Shown here: positions 57,920 to 64,000 of the stretch, piece by piece
Position numbering within the stretch: the stretch's first letter is position 1
Layout: each line of letters begins with the position of its first letter
NCBI GenBank assembly: GCA_034670265.1
Contig: JAXMNU010000006.1
Location: 62,001-126,000 of the forward strand
DNA length: 64,000 nt
Origin: Halomarinibacterium sp034670265
GTDB lineage: Bacteria > Bacteroidota > Bacteroidia > Flavobacteriales > Flavobacteriaceae
Direction of reading: 5' to 3'
Position numbers and translations under genes: made by a program
The notes under the pieces: generated by a model
What the model was told of the DNA's origin: nothing
The model's input: the letters and a program-made list of their open reading frames with translations, nothing else
Databases searched by the model: none

Positions 57920-59305
57920 ATGAAAACAAAACTATTTTTAATTGCTTCAATTTTAATGATATTTAATTGTTTGGGACAATGCCCTACCACAAATATTTTA
58001 ATTGAAACTCAAGAAGATATTGATAATTTCGCTTCAGATTATCCAGATTGTTCAATTCTTACTAAGGAACTTCGTATAAATGGGGTAACAAGCCCAATTA
58101 CCAACTTAAATGGGTTATCTGGTATTACTAATGCCGAAGAAATTTTTATTCATAATACTGAGATTTCGGATTTTACAGGATTACATAATCTAGAAACTAT
58201 TGCACATCTTTCCATTTGGGGAAATCATACTATTCAAAACTTAGAAGGATTATCTGCAATACAGTCTCTAGCATTTCTAGAATTATTTATAAACAATGCA
58301 ATTACAGATGTATCAGGAATGCCCAATCTTAGTTTTATAGAAAACCTTAGCATATTTTATAATAACAATTTAAGCGATTTATCTGCTTTTAATTTTATTA
58401 CAACCCTTACAGACTTAAACATTGGAGGAGGGAATGAATTAACATCCCTTATGGGTTTAGAAAATTTACAAACCATAGATGGAGACTTAGTGCTTTCAAA
58501 TTTACAGTTGGAAGATTTTAGTGAATTAAATGGTTTAGAGGACATCAATGGCTCACTGTATATTCTTAATAATTCCAATGTCCAAGATATATCTATCTTT
58601 AATGAGATTAATATTTTGCAAGATTTATATATTTTAGGTTGTCCAAATTTATCAGATCTTACTGGACTTGAAAACATCCAAATTGTTGGTGGCACATTAC
58701 GGATTGGATTAATGGATCAATTAACAGATTTGTCTATATTTTCTAATTTACTCTATGCAGGTAATTTGGATATTTACCAAAACAATAATTTGCAATCATT
58801 AACTGGACTTGAATCTCTTCAAGAAATCGATCAAACACTTCATTTACTTAATAATTCTGCGTTAGTAAATATTGAAGCTCTTAATGGTGTCTCTACAAGC
58901 GAGATAGCTGAAGTAGTGATGAGCTACAATACTAGTCTTTCGGTTTGTACAACCGATTTTATGTGTACTGTGGTAAATGATGGTTCCATCACCAAATTTA
59001 TAAATGATAATGCAGTTGGATGTAGTTCTGTGGAAGAAATTCAAAAAGAATGTCTTTTAGGAAGTGATGATTTTACCATTTCAAACACTGTTTTATTATT
59101 GCCAAACCCTGTTTCAAATATGCTTCAGGTTCATTTGACAAATAATATTGAGCTACAAAGTGTTTTGGTATATTCTATGTCAGGGCAAAAGCTTTTTGAA
59201 AGTAATCAAAAAATAGTCGATTTTTCAAGTCTTGCTTCTGGAGTATACTTTGTTGACGTACTAACAAACCGCGGAATGGTAAGCGAGAAAGTTGTTAAAA
59301 ATTAG
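57920..59305 (+). CDS. T9SS-secreted protein with receptor-L-like repeats (paralogue of the preceding)
   Basis: This 461-residue protein has a signal peptide (to about residue 19) and a long series of leucine-rich, receptor-L-like repeats (phrases of the kind L-x-G-L-E-N/S-L-x-x-I). The last 75 residues form a T9SS domain: LPNPVSNMLQVHL, then VLVYSMSGQKLF, then LASGVYFVDVLTN. Its start (QCPTTNILIETQEDIDNFA) lines up with the larger neighbour (QCGSSFIVLSSQEDVNSFS), and the 25 bases ahead of both ATGs are similar, so this is an ancient tandem duplication. The Cys-rich closing segment before the sorting domain is also shared. Confidence 0.9.
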   Translation: MKTKLFLIASILMIFNCLGQCPTTNILIETQEDIDNFASDYPDCSILTKELRINGVTSPITNLNGLSGITNAEEIFIHNTEISDFTGLHNLETIAHLSIWGNHTIQNLEGLSAIQSLAFLELFINNAITDVSGMPNLSFIENLSIFYNNNLSDLSAFNFITTLTDLNIGGGNELTSLMGLENLQTIDGDLVLSNLQLEDFSELNGLEDINGSLYILNNSNVQDISIFNEINILQDLYILGCPNLSDLTGLENIQIVGGTLRIGLMDQLTDLSIFSNLLYAGNLDIYQNNNLQSLTGLESLQEIDQTLHLLNNSALVNIEALNGVSTSEIAEVVMSYNTSLSVCTTDFMCTVVNDGSITKFINDNAVGCSSVEEIQKECLLGSDDFTISNTVLLLPNPVSNMLQVHLTNNIELQSVLVYSMSGQKLFESNQKIVDFSSLASGVYFVDVLTNRGMVSEKVVKN

Positions 59306-59359
59306 TCAAAGGGAAAACCAACCAGCTTATATTTCAGTATATTTAAAAAAATGCTGAAA

Positions 59360-59878
59360 ATGAAGTATTCATTTATCTTATTGATTGCTTTTCTATATTC
59401 TTGCGGAAGTACGGTTGCCGTAGATTATGAAAAGCAAACAAATTTTACCCAGTTCGAAACCTATAATTTCTATCCAACTATTGATTCTGGGCTAAACGAT
59501 CTAGACGATAGGCGAATTATGTTGACCATTGATAGTGTAATGGCTCAAAAAGGATTTCAAAAGGCTGAAAATCCGCAATTACTTATTAATTTTTTTGTAA
59601 AAGAATTACTTACAAACTCTCGTAATACCTTAGGAATAGGCATTGGTAGCGGAGGGGGTAATGTAGGTATAGGAGTAAGTGGTGGAATACCTATTGGCGG
59701 AAAAGAAATTGAGCAACAGTTTACGTTAGACTTAATCGACGCTAATAATGATGCGCTGATTTGGCAAGGAATATTGAATGGGCGATATAAAGAAAAATCA
59801 ACTCCGCTTCAAAAGGAGAAATATTATAGTGCAATACTTCAAAAAATTCTAAAAAAGTATCCTCCAGCCATAAAATAA
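59360..59878 (+). CDS. DUF4136-family lipoprotein
   Basis: The N-terminus MKYSFILLIAFLYSCGS carries a lipobox Cys at residue 15. It is followed by the DUF4136 opening DYEKQTNFTQFETYNFYP, a Gly-rich region (IGSGGGNVGIGVSGG) near residue 95 and DLIDANNDALIWQGILNG, a typical ending. The frame also opens 3 codons earlier at 59351, but the ATG at 59360 gives a cleaner signal. The mature lipoprotein is about 158 residues, and its role is unknown. It may be cotranscribed with the TPR gene 46 bases downstream. Confidence 0.88.
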   Translation: MKYSFILLIAFLYSCGSTVAVDYEKQTNFTQFETYNFYPTIDSGLNDLDDRRIMLTIDSVMAQKGFQKAENPQLLINFFVKELLTNSRNTLGIGIGSGGGNVGIGVSGGIPIGGKEIEQQFTLDLIDANNDALIWQGILNGRYKEKSTPLQKEKYYSAILQKILKKYPPAIK

Positions 59879-59924
59879 CCTACTCAATTAAAAGTTTACT
59901 ATTTTTGAAAACCAAATCTTAACT

Positions 59925-60878
59925 ATGAAAAAACTCATTGTTTTACTTTTTATTCCTTTCGGAATTATTGCTCAAACCACCTTTGAACAAGCCGAAACAT
60001 TCTTTAAAAAGGAACAATTTAGCAAAGCAAAGCCCTTATTCCAGAACTATTTAATTAGCAACCCAAATCATTTAAAAACTATTGAATATTTGGGTGATAT
60101 TGCTGGGTATGCTAAGGATTGGGATACCGCAATGGAGTATTATGAAGTGCTTTTGGAAAGTGATGAGAATAATGCTAATTATCATTTTAAGTATGGTGGG
60201 GCAATGGGTATGAAGGCACTAGAAATAAGCCGAATAAGAGCACTGGGATATGTAGGTGACATTAGAGAACATTTTGAAACAGCTGCAAAGTTAGATCCAA
60301 ATCATATTGAAGTCCGTTGGGCATTGGTTGAATACTACATTCAATTGCCTGGCATTATTGGTGGGAGTGAACGAAAAGCTATTAAGTATGCTAACGAATT
60401 GGGTAAAATATCACCTGTCGATGGTTTTTTGGCCAATGGCTATATTGCTGAGTACTCCAATAGACCAGAAGATGCCGAAAAATTTTATAAAGAGGCTATT
60501 AAAGTAGGAGGATCACCTCATACTTATGAAAAGCTCACTAATCTTTATGAAAACAACAAACAACCCAAAGAAGCCATCGAAACGGCTTCAAAGTCGTTAA
60601 AGATTCATCAGCGTAATCAGTTAAACTATCAAATTGGAAAAATTGCCGCACAGTATAATCTGGATGCAGAATTAGGGATTAATTGTCTTCAGGCATACAT
60701 TAAAAATCATTCAGCAAAAGATGGTGTTCCAAAAGATTGGGCGTATTACCGCTTGGCTCAAATTTATAAAAACTTAGGTCAAAAAAATACTGCAATGCAA
60801 TGGATAGATAAGGCATTATCTACGCGTCCAGATTTTGAAGAAGCCCAAAAAGAAAAGCAGTTAATTCTAGCCTTATAA
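59925..60878 (+). CDS. Exported tetratricopeptide-repeat protein
   Basis: This 317-residue protein has a signal peptide (LLFIPFGIIAQ, cleaved near residue 17). Several TPR motifs follow, with clear A-x-x-Y and D-P/N-P spacing (for example FSKAKPLFQNYLISNPNHLK, then WDTAMEYYEVLLESDENN, then PEDAEKFYKEAI and NTAMQWIDKALSTRPDF). It has no T9SS domain and no lipobox, so it is probably periplasmic. TPR proteins are scaffolds, but the partner cannot be read. It is followed 75 bases later by the mpl-type ligase gene, with a dispersed element between. Confidence 0.88.
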   Translation: MKKLIVLLFIPFGIIAQTTFEQAETFFKKEQFSKAKPLFQNYLISNPNHLKTIEYLGDIAGYAKDWDTAMEYYEVLLESDENNANYHFKYGGAMGMKALEISRIRALGYVGDIREHFETAAKLDPNHIEVRWALVEYYIQLPGIIGGSERKAIKYANELGKISPVDGFLANGYIAEYSNRPEDAEKFYKEAIKVGGSPHTYEKLTNLYENNKQPKEAIETASKSLKIHQRNQLNYQIGKIAAQYNLDAELGINCLQAYIKNHSAKDGVPKDWAYYRLAQIYKNLGQKNTAMQWIDKALSTRPDFEEAQKEKQLILAL

Positions 60879-60882
60879 CCTA

Positions 60883-60915
60883 AGATTTCCGCCTTTGAAG
60901 AGGGTTAGGGGGATG
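60883..60915 (+). repeat. Dispersed hairpin element, diverged copy 3, upstream of mpl
   Basis: AGATTTCCGCCTTTGAAGAG with a GGTTAGGGGGATG tail is a diverged 33-base version of the copies at 9461 and 54375. It ends 38 bases before the mpl-type ATG. Confidence 0.65.
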
Positions 60916-60922
60916 TTTTTTC

Positions 60923-60930
60923 TATCTTTA
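60923..60930 (+). promoter_or_regulatory. -7 promoter-like element of the mpl-type gene
   Basis: TATCTTTA is one base off TAnnTTTG and predicts a leader of about 18 bases to the ATG at 60954. Confidence 0.4.
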
Positions 60931-60953
60931 CATTTCTATTTCAGAATATATTT

Positions 60954-62306
60954 ATGAATGTACATTTTATTGCCATCGGTGGTAGTGCCATGCATAACCT
61001 GGCTTTGGCTTTACACAATAAAGGATATCAAGTTACGGGTAGTGATGACGAAATTTTTGAACCTTCAAAAGGGCGATTGAACGCTAAAGGGTTGCTACCA
61101 AATGAATTTGGTTGGTTTCCCGAAAAAATAACTTCAGATTTAGATGCTGTTATCTTGGGGATGCACGCCAAAGCAGATAATCCAGAATTACTAAAGGCAA
61201 AAGAATTAGGCATTACCATTTATAGTTATCCTGAATTTTTATACGAACAGTCCAAAGAAAAAACCCGCGTGGTTATTGGAGGTTCTCACGGAAAAACGAC
61301 TATCACTTCAATGATTTTACACGTAATGCATTATCATAATAAGGAAGTGGATTATATGGTGGGTGCCCAATTAGAAGGATTTGATACGATGGTGCATCTC
61401 ACCCAAGAAAACGATTTTATGGTGCTTGAAGGAGATGAATATCTGTCCTCACCCATTGATAGACGCCCTAAATTTCACTTGTACAAACCTAATATTGCTT
61501 TACTTAGCGGAATTGCTTGGGACCATATTAATGTGTTCCCAACCTTTGAAAATTATGTGGAACAGTTCTCTATTTTTCTGAATGAAATAACTGAAGGTGG
61601 CGCCATTATTTACAACGAAGAAGACCCGGAAGTAAAAAAAGTAGTGGAGTCCTCGTCAAATACCATTAAAAGATATCCCTACAAAACTCCCAATTATGAA
61701 GTTGTAGATGGAGAGACTTTGTTAGAAACTCCCGAAGGCCCTATGCCTATTGAAATCTTTGGAAAACATAATTTGAATAATCTTGAAGGGGCTCGATGGA
61801 TTTGCCAACTTATGGGTGTGGATGCCGAAGATTTTTATGAAGCTATTGCCAGTTTTAAAGGAGCTAGCAAACGATTGGAATTAATTGCGGAAACTCCCGA
61901 TAGTATTGCCTACAAAGACTTTGCACACTCACCTAGTAAAGTAAAAGCCACCACAGAAGCTTTAAAAAATCAGTTTCCCGATAGAAAATTAATCGCTTGT
62001 TTAGAATTACACACCTATAGCAGTTTAAATCCTGAATTTTTATCAGAATATCAAGGAGCACTGGATGCGGCAGATGAAGCGGTTGTGTTTTATAGTCCGC
62101 ATGCGGTAATGATAAAAGGTTTGGAAGAAATAAAGCATACACAAATTGTAGATGCCTTTCAGCGTGAAGATTTAATGGTGTTTACCAATCCAGCCGATTT
62201 CAAAACATTTTTGTTCACCAAAACTTTTGAAGATACTTCCCTTCTTTTAATGAGTAGCGGAAACTATGGAGGATTGGATTTTGATGAGGTTAAAGGGTTG
62301 CTTTAA
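60954..62306 (+). CDS. mpl: UDP-N-acetylmuramate:L-alanyl-gamma-D-glutamyl-meso-diaminopimelate ligase (Mpl-type)
   Basis: This 450-residue Mur ligase reuses tripeptide from peptidoglycan turnover by joining it to UDP-MurNAc. The N-terminal HFIAIGGSAMHNLALAL is Mpl-like, the P-loop IGGSHGKTTITSMILHVMH is near residue 110, followed by LEGDEYLSSP and IAWDHINVFP. The late domain has YKDFAHSPSKVKATTEAL. Standard MurC would be similar in fold, but the sequence order is nearer Mpl. Together with anmK at 9515 and murF at 22506 it completes a recycling theme. Its stop overlaps the convergent FMN-binding-protein gene by 4 bases. Confidence 0.9.
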   Translation: MNVHFIAIGGSAMHNLALALHNKGYQVTGSDDEIFEPSKGRLNAKGLLPNEFGWFPEKITSDLDAVILGMHAKADNPELLKAKELGITIYSYPEFLYEQSKEKTRVVIGGSHGKTTITSMILHVMHYHNKEVDYMVGAQLEGFDTMVHLTQENDFMVLEGDEYLSSPIDRRPKFHLYKPNIALLSGIAWDHINVFPTFENYVEQFSIFLNEITEGGAIIYNEEDPEVKKVVESSSNTIKRYPYKTPNYEVVDGETLLETPEGPMPIEIFGKHNLNNLEGARWICQLMGVDAEDFYEAIASFKGASKRLELIAETPDSIAYKDFAHSPSKVKATTEALKNQFPDRKLIACLELHTYSSLNPEFLSEYQGALDAADEAVVFYSPHAVMIKGLEEIKHTQIVDAFQREDLMVFTNPADFKTFLFTKTFEDTSLLLMSSGNYGGLDFDEVKGLL

Positions 62307-62905
62307 TTATCTTCATAGATTCCCTCAATAAACCCTTTATCACTTGGTTTTGAGTTTTTAATCAATTCGGCTTTTGCTAATTCGTAATCCGTAGGGATTT
62401 TATCTTGCGAGAGCTTAAATTTCCCTTCCCAGTTGGTAATTTCAACGTCAAAAGCTTGAATATAAGGTAAAAGACGATTCATTCGTGGATCCTCTTTATG
62501 TAATTCAAATTTTTGAGTAGTTCCTTCTAGAAAGTGAGTCATATCCATCATCGTTTGTTTCACAGCTTCAGCCTCGTGGATTAACGTAATGTTTCCAGTG
62601 ATATGAACGTAGATATAATTCCAAGTGGGGAGTTGTTCCGTACTATACACCGAAGGAGAAATATAGGTGTCTGGGCCTCTAAATATAACGGTGACTTCGG
62701 CACCATCCACCAAAGTTTCAATTTGCGGATTTTGTTTATCGATATGTGCGACTAATCTTCCCAAAGCATCATTATAAATAATTGGGATATGAGTAACAAA
62801 GGGTTGCCCGTCTTTTACTGAAACAAGCATTCCAAAAGGATACTGCTTGATAACAGCAATCATTTTTTGAATATCGTTAGACTGATGGTGCGGTGGAGGA
62901 TACAT
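62303..62905 (-). CDS. PaiB-like FMN-binding negative transcriptional regulator
   Basis: This 200-residue split-barrel protein is of the PaiB/Pai2 family. It begins MYPPPHHQSNDIQKMIAVIK, a family hallmark, and has VTHIPIIYNDALGRLVAHIDK and TWNYIYVHITGNITLI in the right places for flavin binding. Relatives are annotated as transcriptional regulators (B. subtilis PaiB) or flavin-linked enzymes. It is 2 bases after the DUF1569-like gene and cotranscribed with it. It has an antisense overlap of 4 bases with the mpl-type gene. Confidence 0.9.
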   Translation of the reverse strand: MYPPPHHQSNDIQKMIAVIKQYPFGMLVSVKDGQPFVTHIPIIYNDALGRLVAHIDKQNPQIETLVDGAEVTVIFRGPDTYISPSVYSTEQLPTWNYIYVHITGNITLIHEAEAVKQTMMDMTHFLEGTTQKFELHKEDPRMNRLLPYIQAFDVEITNWEGKFKLSQDKIPTDYELAKAELIKNSKPSDKGFIEGIYEDN

Positions 62906-62907
62906 AA

Positions 62908-63351
62908 TTATACACCAAATTGGCGTAAGTGGTGGTCTAAATGTTTATACTGCATTTGTCCATATTGTTGTTTTGTAAAATGCCCAAATCCAGGATGATC
63001 TGGCCAATCATCACGATCACGTTGGGCATTAAATTCATCAAGTAATGCTTCTAGTTTCTGTTTTTCGGCAGAAAAATCTCTTGGCTCGGTTTCTTTTAAA
63101 AACCTTGCAGTGGGCAAATTTTTACGCCAAAGTTTATCGTTATACAATGATTTTTTAAAAAATACTTTTGCCAACCAATTGGGTTTCATTCCGTAGTCAT
63201 TTTTACCTAACATAATATTGAAAGGCCCTTGGCAATGATGAAGCATTTGCCCAACGCTCATCTTTCCCCAGTTTCGTTCGGAAGTTTCATTTAGCTTATT
63301 TATTCGAGTTCGAATTTCGTTATAAGCAGATTCGTCAAAAAGAGATTTCAT
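62908..63351 (-). CDS. DUF1569-like (DinB-fold) protein
   Basis: This 147-residue protein has NWGKMSVGQMLHHCQGPFNIMLG near the start and PGFGHFTKQQYGQMQYKHLDHHLRQFGV at the end. These place His residues where the DinB/DUF1569 four-helix bundle binds a metal. Function is unknown; such proteins often act in thiol or stress chemistry. It is first in a two-gene minus-strand operon with the PaiB-like gene, divergent from radC, with starts 64 bases apart. Confidence 0.85.
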   Translation of the reverse strand: MKSLFDESAYNEIRTRINKLNETSERNWGKMSVGQMLHHCQGPFNIMLGKNDYGMKPNWLAKVFFKKSLYNDKLWRKNLPTARFLKETEPRDFSAEKQKLEALLDEFNAQRDRDDWPDHPGFGHFTKQQYGQMQYKHLDHHLRQFGV

Positions 63352-63415
63352 TATTATTGCTATTACAGTTTTTCAGTTTAAAGATACATTATTATCTTTA
63401 TTGAAAAGAAACATT

Positions 63416-64000
63416 GTGGGGAGCAATACAACATCTTTTTCCATTAAAAGTTGGAATGAGGACGACCGTCCGCGTGAAAAATTACTGCTAAAAGGGAGAG
63501 CCGCTTTAAGCGATGCAGAGCTTGTTGCCATTTTAATTGGTTCTGGAAGTCGTGAAGAAAGCGCTGTGAGTTTAAGTCAGCGAATTTTAGCTTCGGTGGA
63601 CAATAATTTAAGCGAGCTTGGAAAACTTTCTATTCAGGATTTAATGCAATTTAAAGGGATTGGAGAAGCTAAGGCTATTTCCATAGCTTCGGCTTTAGAG
63701 TTGGGGCGAAGAAGAAGGGGAGAGGAGGCACTTCAGAAAAGAAAAATAACATCGAGCGCTTCAGTTTTTGAACTCATGCAACCCATTATTGGAGAATTGG
63801 CTCACGAAGAGTTTTGGATTGTGTATTTAAACAATTCAAATAAAGTATTACAAACATCACAACTTAGCAAAGGCGGAATAACAGGTACGGTTGTGGATAT
63901 TAGGTTGGCATTTAAAAATGCCATACAATTAGGAGCCGTTGCAGTAATCTTAGCACATAATCATCCTTCGGGAACCTTAAAGCCCAGTCAGGCAGATATT
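63416..64000 (+). CDS. radC: RadC-family JAMM-domain protein (partial)
   Basis: The frame opens with a GTG at 63416 (MGSNTTSFSIKSWNEDDRPREKLL) and runs to the window end, 195 codons, with the end cut off. The helix-hairpin-helix-like region has LSDAELVAILIGSGSREESA and LMQFKGIGEAKAISIASALELG. The JAMM metalloprotease-like motif HNHPSGTLKPSQAD is at the end, with both His and the Ser and Asp in place. RadC was once linked to repair, but the true role is unclear. The start is divergent from the DUF1569-like gene. About 30 residues appear to be missing at the C-terminus. Confidence 0.92.
   Translation, partial: MGSNTTSFSIKSWNEDDRPREKLLLKGRAALSDAELVAILIGSGSREESAVSLSQRILASVDNNLSELGKLSIQDLMQFKGIGEAKAISIASALELGRRRRGEEALQKRKITSSASVFELMQPIIGELAHEEFWIVYLNNSNKVLQTSQLSKGGITGTVVDIRLAFKNAIQLGAVAVILAHNHPSGTLKPSQADI

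Noticed and set aside
1..64000. Prophage, insertion sequence, integron or toxin-antitoxin pair
   Set aside because: No transposase, integrase, phage structural gene or recognisable toxin was found. The gene content is core-like throughout.

Overview
The window reads as chromosome of a low-GC marine-type member of the Flavobacteriaceae (Bacteroidota). The evidence is the gldJ-porU-porV block of the type IX secretion system (T9SS), four secreted proteins with T9SS C-terminal sorting domains, promoters with the Bacteroidota -7 motif TAnnTTTG, almost no Shine-Dalgarno sequences, and short dispersed palindromes of the kind common in this family. No species is claimed.

Layout. 1-7925 (minus): a tightly packed six-gene operon of unrecognised function, with a long coiled-coil protein, a soluble protein, an AAA+ ATPase, another soluble protein and two membrane proteins. 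This is the best candidate for an undescribed system. 8144-9286: acyl-CoA dehydrogenase. 9515-19738 (plus): anmK, a Glu/Leu-type dehydrogenase, nhaD, exbB-exbD-tonB, a membrane protein, a secreted Asp-box protein and folC. 19803-22290: two valine tRNAs flanking a DUF2805/FeS-photolyase pair, then two tiny envelope genes. 22506-25548 (minus): murF and gldJ. 25759-38405 (plus): porU, porV, cdd, pdhA-pdhC, an SDR, a glyoxalase-like gene, a SprT-like gene, a mannose-1-phosphate guanylyltransferase and a DUF389 protein. 38407-41968 (minus): MlaF/MlaE-type transporter, alkaline phosphatase and a glycosyltransferase. 42020-43576: an FG-GAP T9SS substrate. 43582-53701 is mostly minus: methyltransferase, KAS III, gcvP, an ECF sigma with a ZAS-type small protein, an M3 peptidase and purE-purK, with a UbiA-like membrane gene on plus. 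53796-62306 (plus): adk, obgE, two paralogous T9SS proteins, a DUF4136 lipoprotein, a TPR protein and an mpl-type ligase. 62303-63351 (minus): a PaiB-like and a DUF1569-like gene. 63416 to the edge: partial radC.

Functional themes. Peptidoglycan supply and recycling (anmK, murF, mpl) and envelope energetics (exbBD-tonB, nhaD) are prominent. Protein export appears as both machine (GldJ, PorU, PorV) and cargo. The rest is central metabolism (PDH E1alpha/E2, GcvP, PurEK, Adk, FolC). No prophage, transposase, CRISPR array or integron was seen, so this is core-like chromosome apart from the 1-7925 cluster. No stretch over 300 bases lacks a gene.

Limits. All calls come from reading the sequence. 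Family names rest on motifs, and promoters rest on consensus matches without expression data.
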